Positions 7,601 through 16,588 of a stretch of 64,000 nucleotides of DNA are shown here, piece by piece. The position numbers and the translations under genes were made by a program. The DNA comes from Endozoicomonas sp. 8E (GTDB lineage: Bacteria > Pseudomonadota > Gammaproteobacteria > Pseudomonadales > Endozoicomonadaceae). The notes under the pieces were generated by a model. The model did no database searches and was not told the DNA's origin. It saw only the letters and a program-made list of their open reading frames with translations. Where the stretch lies: contig NZ_CP120717.1 of assembly GCF_032883915.1 (NCBI RefSeq), positions 3,727,697 to 3,791,696 on the forward strand, read 5' to 3'. The stretch's first letter is position 1. Each line of letters begins with the position of its first letter.

Positions 7601-9253
7601 TCACCTCAGCGCAGTTGTGTGAAAGTAGAGTTCAGACAATGTCATAAACGTTGTGGTTGCCCAGATCATGAGATATTTTGCGTAGCGATTGGTGAATCCG
7701 CTCGCAAATGTCTTACTGAATGAGTAGTTGCTGTAACTCATAAAAAGAGTGCCAGCCGTTAACGCTGAATAGCGGGTTAAGTCACTGGCCCCCTGAGCCA
7801 TCAGATATTTATCGACACCATCAATCAATGCATACCCGGCCCCTTTTATATAATGTCCACCGCATACGGTCATTCCAAGGCCATTAAACGCTTTTCCTAT
7901 AGCAGCCTGTGTTATGGCTGATGGGATATAAGAAAGACCAGATGTCACTTTTTTGGCCGGTTCCAGACTGGTAGCAGGAACAATGGTAATATCAGCTTCA
8001 CCCAGAATACGATGGAAGAACAGCTGAATGCAGGCACCATTGACACTGATCGAGCAGGAGAGGAAGTGATCTGCCGGTACAGCCTTCAATATATTGTTGG
8101 CATAGGTATTACCCGTAAAGGCAGTGACCATTAACTTTGTTCCATAGGGAAGGGCTGTTACTAAACTGGTGAACAGCGAGGATTTGATTTTATTAATCTC
8201 GCTATCGGTCTCTTTGGCAAATATTTTCTTCTCGGCAACCTCATTAATCGCTTTGGTCGCAATATTCGCAAACAGCTTCCACGTATAGAATAGCCGCACA
8301 TCAGACTCAGACATCTCTTTCTTGTTCAGGACCAGACCCAGATTATCCCGATAATGTAAATAGGTGCCAAAAATAGCAAGAGACAAAGTGTAACCGCTGG
8401 CATCTATCTGAGGTGTGATGTAAGACCAATTATGATCTCTGATCAAAAGCGGTATTATATCCCCCAATGCCAGAGCTTCTGCCAGTATTTGCGCGTTGGC
8501 GAAATGTCCATAATATCCGTTACTGGTATCAACAGGTCCCGAACGGAAGAGCAGGGAATTAAAAAGTTTGAGAAGAACAGTCAGTGATTTACCGGTGTAA
8601 TAAACAATGTTATCCCTTATGACCAGACTGTCTCCATTCTCCTTATTTTGATACACATGGACTTTTTCCAGCCAGTCCGTACCAAGTTCAGGCAGATCTG
8701 ACTCCTGAAATAAAGCCGTTTTTGTTTCCGAATCAGTAGCAGTAGGACAGCCCATTTTCGCAGTACAATGTGACTCGGAATCTTTTTCTAATGATGAATG
8801 ATCAGAGCCTAAGGATACTTCGGCTGGTTTTATCTGCGTAAGTACTGTAAAGCGTATAATCTCTGTCAGCTGCTTTGAAGTTTCCTGTTGATTGAAAAGG
8901 TAAATCTCAACATCACACTTGAGTCTCTGCTGATTACAGGGTGCTCGAATTTCGTGATCCAGACTTCTTGCCTTTAACAGGTGAGGTAACGTCACCTCGA
9001 GAAATGCTCTTGCATCTTCCGAATACATATCCGGTAGCTCAGTTATTATAAATTCTCCGGTCTCCTGCTCTTGTAAAGCATCAACACCAAAGTGCTGCTG
9101 AAACCAGGCAGCATGTACATCGATTCCCGTTTCAAAATCTGTAGCAGGAGCAGAATGAGGATCGCGCAACTTCAAGTTTGATTGGGCTGCACAGAGAGAA
9201 GTGAAGCAAACAAATAAAACCAGAAAAATGTACTGTTTGACCATTGATTGCAT
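7601..9253 (-). CDS. Exported protein of unknown function (550 aa)
   Basis: Not recognised. The start at 9253 has a good ribosome site (AAAGGACGCTCT before ATG). An N-terminal signal peptide is visible (KQYIFLVLFVCFTSLCAAQ, likely cut after CAA), so the protein is exported. The middle is polar and mixed. The C-terminal third (from about residue 430) is richer in glycine, alanine and aromatic residues (FNGLGMTVCGGHYIKGAGYA, TAGTLFMSYSNYSF) and may contain membrane segments. Several cysteines in the mature part could form disulfides. It lies next to another unrecognised exported or membrane gene and is separated from it by the inverted-repeat element at 9309-9477, which argues for an accessory locus. 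Confidence 0.7.
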   Translation of the reverse strand: MQSMVKQYIFLVLFVCFTSLCAAQSNLKLRDPHSAPATDFETGIDVHAAWFQQHFGVDALQEQETGEFIITELPDMYSEDARAFLEVTLPHLLKARSLDHEIRAPCNQQRLKCDVEIYLFNQQETSKQLTEIIRFTVLTQIKPAEVSLGSDHSSLEKDSESHCTAKMGCPTATDSETKTALFQESDLPELGTDWLEKVHVYQNKENGDSLVIRDNIVYYTGKSLTVLLKLFNSLLFRSGPVDTSNGYYGHFANAQILAEALALGDIIPLLIRDHNWSYITPQIDASGYTLSLAIFGTYLHYRDNLGLVLNKKEMSESDVRLFYTWKLFANIATKAINEVAEKKIFAKETDSEINKIKSSLFTSLVTALPYGTKLMVTAFTGNTYANNILKAVPADHFLSCSISVNGACIQLFFHRILGEADITIVPATSLEPAKKVTSGLSYIPSAITQAAIGKAFNGLGMTVCGGHYIKGAGYALIDGVDKYLMAQGASDLTRYSALTAGTLFMSYSNYSFSKTFASGFTNRYAKYLMIWATTTFMTLSELYFHTTALR

Positions 9254-9308
9254 AGAGCGTCCTTTAATAATTAAAACACCTGAAAGCTTAAGGTGTTTGA
9301 TGACTGAG

Positions 9309-9477
9309 CCTAGGAGCCTGTCGGACTTAAGACTGTCCTACTGCGGTTGCAATAAATTGGTCTAAAAATCCCTGTTTCTTCGTCAAATAGCTCGCTATTC
9401 TCCTCAGAAACAGAGATTTTTATCCTCAATTTCTTGCAATCCTCGCTACGGACGCTTAAGTCCGACAGGCTGCTAGG
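9309..9477. repeat. Long inverted-repeat element, copy 1
   Basis: About 169 bp folding back on itself. Terminal arms AGCCTGTCGGACTTAAG and CTTAAGTCCGACAGGCT are perfect complements. Inside, AAAAATC...GTTTCT pairs with AGAAAC...GATTTTT, and the apex AATAGCTCGCTATT is a small hairpin. Related copies lie at 13175-13342 and 13705-13868. The right end supplies the TAG stop of the neighbouring gene at 9473-10921. No coding capacity is apparent; a MITE-like or structured-RNA repeat is most likely. Confidence 0.85.
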
Positions 9478-10921
9478 GTCTTCGCTTACAGGCATAGTCA
9501 TAATTTCCCATCACGGTATGACCAAGTGCCAGAACCTTACCTGCAGCCGGATAAGAATGACTAACCAGTGCAGAGCCCACTTCGTAGATCATGATTAACC
9601 CGGAGCCCTGCAATAAGTACATCATCATCGATCCGGGGAAGTAACGGAGGTTGAGGTAAAGCGACCCTGCCGTAATAGCCCCTCCCATGGCGAGCCCAGC
9701 CGTATCTTTAGCGACAGGATGATCGAACAGGTTTCGACCCAGAGTGATCGCCATTTCAGTGTTAACCAGACCCGCTGCTTCGACTGCATTCACAAGATAG
9801 ATCCAGGGCAAACCACCGGAGAATTTCAATAAGGCCAGACCGCTCATGCTGGCCATAGAAACAGAAGCTAATCCTTTACATAAAACCAGTTTTTCTGATT
9901 CCCCATAGTGGGCATGAGGTAAAACATGATCAAAGTTTGCCATACAGTAATTTTCAAGAGAGCCAATGGTTTCATAAGCGGCACTGATCATCAGGGCGCC
10001 TGATAGGGATACGTGGTAGTATTTTCGACCGACATAACGAGCCATCGCCAATGAATACTGCTCAATATCTTTGGCGTTTATACCTTCCATGGCTGCTGAG
10101 TTGAGCAGACCAGTATTAACCACACCAGCCAGAACGACAACATAGATGGTGGTTACATCTCTTGATGCTGCCGCACTTGCTTCATGGCTTGTGTAGCCTC
10201 TACTCAGGTAAATATTTTTAAAGCGAGTTCTCAGGGCTGAAGCCATATTGCTGGTAACACCAATGGATTTAGCTCCGATGGCGAAATTTTCCATCATATT
10301 CACTCCGGGTCCCGGAGATGGATTGTTGGCATTATAAAATTCAGCGAGTAAATTGAGGCCAGCAAATGACAGGCCGGTCAGGACGTAACCGGCTGAAGGT
10401 TCTTCCTTGTAAAGCTGAGTCTCGTTGCTTTCTGTCGTTTTTATTTGGTCCAACATCTTTTCGACTTCACGGTATTGTGCAACAGGTAGAGCGTATTCGT
10501 TGGTGAAGCTGGTCTGAGGGATAGACCAGGAAAGAATGGTGACCAGATTCAATAGAAAAACAGGTTTGTGCCAGTAATTAAGGGGATCCACTCCGCCTGC
10601 TATTGAATTGGTAAAAGCTGCTCCCAATAGTGCGAAACCACCAAACTTGAATAATGAGGCGGATGGCAGACTATTAAAATAATTAAAATTAGTCTCATAA
10701 TCATTGCAGAAAAAAGGCTGCTGATGCCGGATCAGGGTAGCATTCTGATTAGGTTCTTCTTCAGAAATAACCGGATACCCTTCCATACCTGAGAAGTAGG
10801 ATGGCAAGTAAAATCCAGGAAAGATGGCGTGACTATTAAGAGGCTTCATGGTCAGAATCAACGTCAGCATAAAACACGAACCGAGAGACAGCCGAATCGA
10901 TCGAGTGACCATATTATTCAC
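9473..10921 (-). CDS. Multi-span membrane protein of unknown function (482 aa)
   Basis: Not recognised. The N-terminus looks like a signal peptide or first span (about residues 8-32, ending NSHA). Further glycine- and alanine-rich hydrophobic segments follow at about 90-110, 125-140, 190-205, 265-285, 310-325, 355-380 and 410-460, so it is predicted to sit in a membrane. The C-terminus ends CKRRP, and its TAG stop lies within the CTAG end of a repeat element, so the repeat may have replaced the original 3' end. An exact TATAAT (minus strand, 10987-10992) lies upstream in a very AT-rich 246-bp gap. It shares orientation and neighbourhood with the exported protein at 7601-9253. Confidence 0.7.
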   Translation of the reverse strand: MNNMVTRSIRLSLGSCFMLTLILTMKPLNSHAIFPGFYLPSYFSGMEGYPVISEEEPNQNATLIRHQQPFFCNDYETNFNYFNSLPSASLFKFGGFALLGAAFTNSIAGGVDPLNYWHKPVFLLNLVTILSWSIPQTSFTNEYALPVAQYREVEKMLDQIKTTESNETQLYKEEPSAGYVLTGLSFAGLNLLAEFYNANNPSPGPGVNMMENFAIGAKSIGVTSNMASALRTRFKNIYLSRGYTSHEASAAASRDVTTIYVVVLAGVVNTGLLNSAAMEGINAKDIEQYSLAMARYVGRKYYHVSLSGALMISAAYETIGSLENYCMANFDHVLPHAHYGESEKLVLCKGLASVSMASMSGLALLKFSGGLPWIYLVNAVEAAGLVNTEMAITLGRNLFDHPVAKDTAGLAMGGAITAGSLYLNLRYFPGSMMMYLLQGSGLIMIYEVGSALVSHSYPAAGKVLALGHTVMGNYDYACKRRP

Positions 10922-11167
10922 CTATTTAATAATTATAAAAATTTTTGTTAACACCCTGTTTTACCTGAAAATCCTTTCGAAAAATCATTATAGTGCCTGT
11001 TTGAATAATTATTAGGTTATTCTTGTATCATATTGAAATGAATGGAGTTATTTTTATTATATAAATGGTTATTCCTGTCTCAGGCAGTAATCTCACACTG
11101 AAAAGTGTTTAATTTTTCGAGAGGATTTTGAGAATGTGGCAGCCCGTATTTCAGGACTGCCAGAATA

Positions 11168-13129
11168 TCAGATAAGGTTCTTTTCAGATTGCTGCATAGG
11201 TGCAAGAGGTCCCGTCAGAATAACAATATCGTCTTGTTCGAGGGCATCCACCTCTTCCGGATCCAGACTTTGGCCATTCCGTTTTACTTCAACAACAGAA
11301 ACGTCTTCTTCAAGCGGTAATTCACAGGGATTCAATCCTTCACAGGTATTACCTCGACAAACGCTAACAGCATGCCGTAAAGAAGTTTCCTCACTGTCTC
11401 CCATAACATCTTCATAGCCCGGATAGTAACCGTTGAGAATATCGTATTGTTGTTCTCTGGCTTTATGGATCTTGTCTCTAACCTGATTACGATCTATGCC
11501 CAGCATTAACAGAACATGCTTGACGATCAACAAACTGGATTCGAGCACTTCAGGAATAACGGCTGTGGCACCGGCCTTTTTGAGCGAATCTGTCAGACTG
11601 TCATCCTGGGTTCTGACCAGAATGGGAATATCCTGATAATGGGAGCGAATCGTTTTGACAATTTCCAGGGCATTTTCACTGCGATCGATGCAGACAATGA
11701 CTTGCCTGGCGCGCTTCAAACCAACTGACTCCAGAAGCTCCAACCGACGCGAGTCTCCATAAAAGACAGGTTCGCCTGCGAGTCCGGCTTCATGAACATG
11801 TAACGGGTCATTATCTACTGCTACAAAGGCCAGCTTTTCCTGCCCCAGGAACCGGCTTATTGTCTGTCCCACACGGCCGTAGCCACAAATGAGGGTATGC
11901 TGTCTGATGTGGGAGACCTGCTGCTCAATATCGCCCTGATCAATTTGGGACTGTATAGCCTCTTGTTTCTTATATAAAAGATTGACAATTTTGCTGCTGT
12001 TTCTGATGAGCAATGGCGCCAGAATCATGGATAGAATAGTGATGGCCAGCACCACGGAAGCTCTTTCTCCCTCCGTTTGGCCATATTGAGTAGCCAGAGC
12101 AATGAGGGCAAAACAGAATTCCCCCCCCTGAGCCAGAGCCAGACCGGTTTTGAGTGAAGTACTTTTTTTCTCTCTGAGCACTCTTGCCAGTAGCGTAATG
12201 ATACCCAGCTTGAAGATGACCAGACCCACTGTACCCAGAATAATCGCTGGCCAGAAATTCAGCAGGATATTCAGATCCAGCATCAGCCCGACGGAGACAA
12301 AGAACAGTCCCAGTAAAATATCCCGGAAAGGTCGGATATCCGCTTCCACCTGATGCTTATAGTTACTCTCACCCATCATCATGCCGGCAATAAAACCACC
12401 CAGGGCCATGGACAAACCCAGAACATGGGTTAACCAGGCCGCCATCAGGGCAACCATGAGAGCGGTTAATACGAATAACTCTTCAGAGCGGGTCCTCGCG
12501 ACTTCGTTAAAGACCCTGGGCAGAATCCATTTACCAACGGCCATCATGAGCAGGACAAAAAGCAGGCCCTTGGCCAGAGCCATGCTAATGGTGGTGAAGA
12601 TTGATTTGTCTCCCGCCCCCGCCAGGGCTGGAACCAGAATCAGGAACAGAACCGCCGCAATGTCCTGGAACAGCAGCACACCAATCGCCATCTGGCCCTG
12701 ACGACTGCGAATTTCATTGCTCTGGGTCAACTCTTTGGAAACAATCGCAGTAGAAGACAAAGCAAGAGCCGCTGCGACGATCAATGCTTCTTTTACTGAT
12801 GTTCCAACCACCAGCAAAACCACAAAGATTCCTGCCCCACACAAAAGGACCTGCCCGCCCCCAAGCCCAAACACTTCCCGCTTCATGGACTTGATTCGTT
12901 TAAGCGAGAACTCCAGACCAAGAGTAAACAGCAGGAAGACCACGCCAATTTCTGCCAGCAAGCTGATATCAAAGCTATGGTCGATCAAGCCGGTAGCGGT
13001 GGGGCCAAGCACGATACCTACCGCCAGATAGCCGAGGCTTTCTGGCAGATTCAGTCGATGAAACAGAGCAATGGCTCCCACGGAGAGAGCCAGAATTAAC
13101 ATCAATTGATTGAAAAAAGTAAAGTCCAT
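11168..13129 (-). CDS. CPA2 cation:proton antiporter with RCK (TrkA-N/TrkA-C) regulatory domain
   Basis: A 653-residue KefB/KefC/YbaL-like exchanger. The membrane domain has the expected motifs GVVFLLFTLGLEFSLKR, LALSSTAIVSKEL, LLFQDIAAVLFL, LGGFIAGMMMGES and GLALAQGGEFCFALI. After about residue 410 comes a Rossmann RCK domain (LICGYGRVGQTISRFLGQ, then VAVDNDP), followed by a C-terminal TrkA-C-like region (about 580-650). It should export K+ or Na+ in exchange for protons under nucleotide control. The start at 13129 has only a weak ribosome site. A copy of the long inverted repeat (13175-13342) lies immediately upstream, where the promoter would be expected. It differs from the antiporter at 3351-4520, which lacks the RCK domain. 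Confidence 0.92.
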   Translation of the reverse strand: MDFTFFNQLMLILALSVGAIALFHRLNLPESLGYLAVGIVLGPTATGLIDHSFDISLLAEIGVVFLLFTLGLEFSLKRIKSMKREVFGLGGGQVLLCGAGIFVVLLVVGTSVKEALIVAAALALSSTAIVSKELTQSNEIRSRQGQMAIGVLLFQDIAAVLFLILVPALAGAGDKSIFTTISMALAKGLLFVLLMMAVGKWILPRVFNEVARTRSEELFVLTALMVALMAAWLTHVLGLSMALGGFIAGMMMGESNYKHQVEADIRPFRDILLGLFFVSVGLMLDLNILLNFWPAIILGTVGLVIFKLGIITLLARVLREKKSTSLKTGLALAQGGEFCFALIALATQYGQTEGERASVVLAITILSMILAPLLIRNSSKIVNLLYKKQEAIQSQIDQGDIEQQVSHIRQHTLICGYGRVGQTISRFLGQEKLAFVAVDNDPLHVHEAGLAGEPVFYGDSRRLELLESVGLKRARQVIVCIDRSENALEIVKTIRSHYQDIPILVRTQDDSLTDSLKKAGATAVIPEVLESSLLIVKHVLLMLGIDRNQVRDKIHKAREQQYDILNGYYPGYEDVMGDSEETSLRHAVSVCRGNTCEGLNPCELPLEEDVSVVEVKRNGQSLDPEEVDALEQDDIVILTGPLAPMQQSEKNLI

Positions 13130-13174
13130 CGTTTATCAGGCCTGGTTATTCTTTTTACAGTGAAAATGCAGCTC

Positions 13175-13342
13175 TCTAGGAGCCTGACCGAGAATAGACT
13201 GCCCTACTGCGGCGGCAGCAAATTGGTCTGAAAATCCGCTTTTGTTCGTCAAATAGCTCGCTATTCTCCTTACAAAACCGAATTTTCATCCTCAATTTTC
13301 TGCCGTCCTCGCGACGGGCGCTATTCTCGGTCAGGCTCCTAG
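13175..13342. repeat. Long inverted-repeat element, copy 2
   Basis: Same architecture as copy 1, but the arms have changed together: GGAGCCTGACCGAGAATAG on the left pairs with CTATTCTCGGTCAGGCTCC on the right. Inner pairs GAAAAT / ATTTTC and TTTTGT / ACAAAA also differ from copy 1 while staying complementary. The apical sequence TCGTCAAATAGCTCGCTATT is identical to copy 1. It separates the antiporter gene from the glutaredoxin-like gene. Confidence 0.85.
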
Positions 13343-13415
13343 CAAAATTTTGGGGTGAGCTAAATGAACGGTTACAATTGTATCCGACTTAGCCTCCCGC
13401 TGTTCAGGAAAACTT

Positions 13416-13691
13416 GTGCTGCACTTATCTTTCTATACCACATCCGGTTGCCATCTGTGTGATCATGTTGAAGAGTTCCTTATAATTCTCGGCCAACATC
13501 CCCAACTTCATAGTCAATTCTGTTGGTCGGCGGTTGAAATCAGCGTATCTGACGATTTGATTGAACAATATGGTGTCAGAATCCCGGTGATCGCTACCGA
13601 AGAGGGTGATGAGATAGGCTGGCCGTTTGAAATGGAACAGCTCGGAGAATGGATCTACAACCACCTGACTGAGCATTCATCCCGGAGTTGA
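13416..13691 (+). CDS. Glutaredoxin-like (DUF836) small thioredoxin-fold protein
   Basis: A 91-residue cytoplasmic protein beginning LHLSFYTTSGCHLCDHVEEF, with the redox motif C-H-L-C near residue 12 and the conserved cis-proline region YGVRIPVIATEEG, ending with a short helix. This is the DUF836/glutaredoxin-like pattern. It probably acts as a small thiol oxidoreductase; the substrate is unknown. The start is GTG 13416 with AGGA at 13406-13409; TTG 13414 is out of frame. The gene is wedged between two copies of the inverted-repeat element, about 75 bp and 14 bp away. Confidence 0.85.
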   Translation: MLHLSFYTTSGCHLCDHVEEFLIILGQHPQLHSQFCWSAVEISVSDDLIEQYGVRIPVIATEEGDEIGWPFEMEQLGEWIYNHLTEHSSRS

Positions 13692-13704
13692 TGGCTTCTT
13701 AGTC

Positions 13705-13868
13705 GGGCTCCTGGCAGCCTGTCGGACTTAAGACTGTCCTACGCGGCAACTGCTCCTGCGTTTCTCTAGCTCCTGCATCCATGCAGTCGTGCGGTTGCGA
13801 TAAATTGGTCTAAAAATTTCTCGCAATCCTCGTCGCTACGGACGCTCAAGTCCGACAGGCTGCTAGGA
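13705..13868. repeat. Long inverted-repeat element, copy 3 (rearranged)
   Basis: Arms AGCCTGTCGGACTTAAG (13716-13732) and CTCAAGTCCGACAGGCT match copy 1, with TAAATTGGTCTAAAAAT conserved inside. The apical hairpin has been lost, and an unrelated segment (about 13745-13790) with its own small GCATCCATGC-type dyad is inserted in the left half. It abuts the fieF promoter region. Confidence 0.8.
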
Positions 13869-13922
13869 TTTTTATTACAGATTCAGTATTCTGAAATCAG
13901 GGAAACAGCTCACGCAACATTG

Positions 13923-14819
13923 ATGGATCGTATGTCTACAGCTTTTAAAAAAATATCCGGCAGCCATGAAAAGTTAATGAAGCTCGCTTCAGTGGCTTCA
14001 GTCACAACTGCCGCCATCCTCTTATTTGTTAAAATTGCCGCCTGGTTTATGACCGGTTCTCTGAGTGTTCTGGCAACACTGCTGGATTCTGTCATGGATG
14101 TGGTTGCCTCGGTGATCACACTGGTGGCAGTCAAAATTTCTCTCGAGCCTGCCGACAAAGAGCATCGATTCGGCCATGGCAAAGCAGAGTATCTGGCTGT
14201 TCTGGCCCAATCCGCTTTTATTTCTGGCTCGGCCATTATTTTGTTTCTCAGTGCTACTGACCAGCTGTTTGGAGAGGAAGGCAGCGTTGACAATGAAACA
14301 GTGGGCATGACCGTCATGCTGTTCTCAATCGTGGTGACTCTCATACTCCTGTCTATACAAAACTATGTCGTGAAGAAGACCGGATCTGCTGCCATTGCTG
14401 CAGACTCCGCACATTACCGGGTCGATCTGCTCACCAATGCCTCTGTTATTATTGCGCTCTATGGTGCCAGTCAGGGGTATTTCTATCTTGATCCGGCATT
14501 TGCTCTCCTGATTTCGATTTATATGCTGGTCAGTGTTGGCAAAATGGCATGGAATGCGGTTCAGCAGCTTATGGACCATTCATTGCCAGAGCAGCAGGTT
14601 CAGGACATTGAGCGCATTGTGCTGGCTATTGAAGGGGTTCTTGGTATTCATGAGATGAGAACCCGTATTTCTGGCCGGGTTCCCTTTATCCAGATGCACA
14701 TCGACCTTGATGGTGATCAGAGCTTGCACGAAGCTCATGATATTGGTCAGGCAGCGGAAGATGCCATTATGGCGTTCCTTCCCAATGCCGACGTCATTGT
14801 TCATCTGGATCCAAATTGA
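13923..14819 (+). CDS. fieF: Cation diffusion facilitator (iron/zinc efflux)
   Basis: A 298-residue inner-membrane metal/proton antiporter close to E. coli FieF (YiiP) in length and pattern. Six spans are apparent, followed by a cytoplasmic metallochaperone-like domain. Metal-site motifs are visible: LLDSVMDVVASV in span 2, HRFGHGKAEYLAVLAQ in the loop, DSAHYRVDLLTN in span 5, and GIHEMRTRISG and HIDLDGDQSLHEAHDI in the C-terminal domain. It exports Zn2+ or Fe2+. The start is uncertain: ATG 13923, TTG 13920 and ATG 13932 are in frame and none has a strong ribosome site. The 3' end overlaps the convergent tatD gene by 26 bp. Confidence 0.92.
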   Translation: MDRMSTAFKKISGSHEKLMKLASVASVTTAAILLFVKIAAWFMTGSLSVLATLLDSVMDVVASVITLVAVKISLEPADKEHRFGHGKAEYLAVLAQSAFISGSAIILFLSATDQLFGEEGSVDNETVGMTVMLFSIVVTLILLSIQNYVVKKTGSAAIAADSAHYRVDLLTNASVIIALYGASQGYFYLDPAFALLISIYMLVSVGKMAWNAVQQLMDHSLPEQQVQDIERIVLAIEGVLGIHEMRTRISGRVPFIQMHIDLDGDQSLHEAHDIGQAAEDAIMAFLPNADVIVHLDPN

Positions 14820-15600
14820 AGAAGTTTCTGGCCGTTTGTGATGTCTCTTTGGCCACTTGCCAGTAGCTTTTGCCCGTTTGCTCAGCAATGGTTTTCACTA
14901 CCCAGGACAAATAGGCAGGCTCATTCCTCCTGCTCTTTGGTTTTTTGTCCATGCTTCTGGGCAGAAGCCAGGGGGCGTCGGTTTCTATCATCAGGCGATT
15001 TGCCGGAATCTCTTTCAGTAATGGATGCAGGTGCGTACCACGCCTTTCATCACAAACCCAGCCGGTTATGCCAATGTGCATATCCAGATCAAGGTATTGA
15101 TAGAGCGCTTTTTTGTCGGCTGTAAAACAATGCACAACCAACCCATCAAGATGATCTCTGAACTCTCTGGTAATGGCTGTAAAACGCTCAGCTGCATCGC
15201 GTTCATGGCAGAAAGCAGGAAGACCTGCTTCAACGGCCAGCTGTAACTGTTGCTGAAAAACGGTTTCCTGAATCGGTCTGGGTGAAAAATCCCGATTAAA
15301 GTCCAGACCCATTTCACCCGCAGCAACCACTGGCGGTGCCTGAAACAGCTCCTTCAGGGCTTTGTAACAGGACTCTGTGGCGTTTTTTGCATCGTGAGGA
15401 TGAATGCCGGCCGTTGAATAGCAGTAATCGGAATACTTTTCAGCCAGTTCCAATGCCTGCTCAGACGCATCAACAGAGGTTCCTGTAAGAATCATCGTAT
15501 TCACGCCTGCTTTAACGGCACGCGCCACGACTTCGTCCCGATCCTCTGAAAATTGCTTATCGGTGAGGTTTACACCGATGTCCACCAGATTAGGCTTCAT
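14794..15600 (-). CDS. tatD: TatD-family metal-dependent hydrolase / 3'-5' exonuclease
   Basis: A 268-residue TIM-barrel amidohydrolase-type nuclease of the TatD family. It begins MKPNLVDIGVNLTDKQF as in E. coli TatD, and has STAGIHPHDAKN, AAGEMGLDFNRDFS, LPAFCHERDAAERF, HCFTADKKAL, ITGWVCDERRGTHL and ETDAPWLLPR. These contain the metal-binding histidines, glutamate and aspartate. TatD acts on single-stranded DNA/RNA and oxidised DNA ends. It is convergent with fieF, and the coding regions overlap by 26 bp, so the two 3' ends constrain each other. Confidence 0.93.
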   Translation of the reverse strand: MKPNLVDIGVNLTDKQFSEDRDEVVARAVKAGVNTMILTGTSVDASEQALELAEKYSDYCYSTAGIHPHDAKNATESCYKALKELFQAPPVVAAGEMGLDFNRDFSPRPIQETVFQQQLQLAVEAGLPAFCHERDAAERFTAITREFRDHLDGLVVHCFTADKKALYQYLDLDMHIGITGWVCDERRGTHLHPLLKEIPANRLMIETDAPWLLPRSMDKKPKSRRNEPAYLSWVVKTIAEQTGKSYWQVAKETSQTARNFFNLDPDEQ

Positions 15601-15705
15601 AAAACCTCGAAGTTACAGGTAAAAATCTGGTACATTCTCTCCAAAATAAGGTGGGCATGGCAATCGGGCTATGCGCTCAATCTGTAAATTCACAGTGAGA
15701 CTTTA

Positions 15706-16521
15706 ATGACTCATTCTTCCCTGACTGTTTCCCATCTTGCCATTCATCCGGTGAAGTCACTCAAGAAGATTTCAGTCGATCAGGCTGTTATTGATCGTAT
15801 GGGATTTATTAATGATCGACGCTGGTTGGTCGTCGAGCCCGAAGGCAAATTTATGACCCAGCGCCATTATCCAAAAATGGCACTGATTTCTGCTATCCCA
15901 GACGAAGGTGGATTGATCCTGTCTGCACCGGGCATGTCTGATCTTATGATTAAAGACCCGGAGCAAGCGTCTGCAGCCTCTCAAAAGCGTGTTGTGGTTT
16001 GGAAAGATGAAATGCAGGCGCTTGATGCGGGTGATGCCGCATCCCAATGGCTCACGGAATGTCTTGGCTTGCCATGCAGAATGGTTAAGTTCTCAAGTCA
16101 GGAGCATCGTCAGGTGGATCTTCGCTTTGCCAATGAAGGAGATTGCACAGGTTTTGCTGATGGCTTCCCTTTTCTTCTGACTACAGAAGCTTCATTGCAG
16201 GAGCTTAACAGCCGCCTTGATACTCCGGTCACCATGGACCGTTTCAGACCCAATATTGTCGTTCAGGGCACCGACGCTTATGCAGAAGATCGTTGGAAAA
16301 GAATCAAAATAGGTGAGGTGGTTTTCCGTGTCGCCAAGCCTTGCAGCCGATGTGTCATGACAACGGTTGATCCGGCAACAGGCACTAAGACAGGAAAAGA
16401 TCCGCTATTGACATTGTCAGGTTACAGGAGAGCGGAAATGGGCGTCATTTTTGGACAAAACCTGATCCATGAATCTGAAGGCGTTATCCGATCTGGCGAC
16501 ACAGTCGAGATTATTGAATAG
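15706..16521 (+). CDS. MOSC domain protein (YcbX-like, molybdenum-cofactor binding)
   Basis: 271 residues with an N-terminal beta-barrel MOSC_N domain (HLAIHPVKSLKKISVDQAV, FINDRRWLVVEPEGKFMTQR) and a C-terminal MOSC domain (about 120-270) containing FRPNIVVQGTDAYAEDRW and KPCSRCVMTTVDPATG. The cysteine in PCSRC matches the Moco-ligand position of MOSC proteins such as YcbX. Likely role: reduction of N-hydroxylated compounds, as for E. coli YcbX. It lacks the C-terminal 2Fe-2S ferredoxin domain of full-length YcbX (about 370 residues), so its electron donor must be separate. It ends at a strong bidirectional terminator shared with xthA. Confidence 0.88.
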   Translation: MTHSSLTVSHLAIHPVKSLKKISVDQAVIDRMGFINDRRWLVVEPEGKFMTQRHYPKMALISAIPDEGGLILSAPGMSDLMIKDPEQASAASQKRVVVWKDEMQALDAGDAASQWLTECLGLPCRMVKFSSQEHRQVDLRFANEGDCTGFADGFPFLLTTEASLQELNSRLDTPVTMDRFRPNIVVQGTDAYAEDRWKRIKIGEVVFRVAKPCSRCVMTTVDPATGTKTGKDPLLTLSGYRRAEMGVIFGQNLIHESEGVIRSGDTVEIIE

Positions 16522-16547
16522 TTTTAAAGAACGTTAAGAAAATGTTG

Positions 16548-16576
16548 TAGCCTCTTGATAAAAGAGGCTATTTTTT
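16548..16576 (+). terminator. Rho-independent terminator shared by MOSC gene and xthA
   Basis: TAGCCTCTT (16548-16556) pairs with AAGAGGCTA (16562-16570), loop 5, followed by TTTTTT. Complementary A-rich sequence on the other side lets it also serve the convergent xthA transcript. Confidence 0.85.
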
Positions 16577-16588
16577 GTCAGATAATAG

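Noticed and set aside
7601-10921. The 550-aa and 482-aa proteins as paralogues
   Set aside because: Side-by-side reading shows no shared motif beyond general hydrophobicity.
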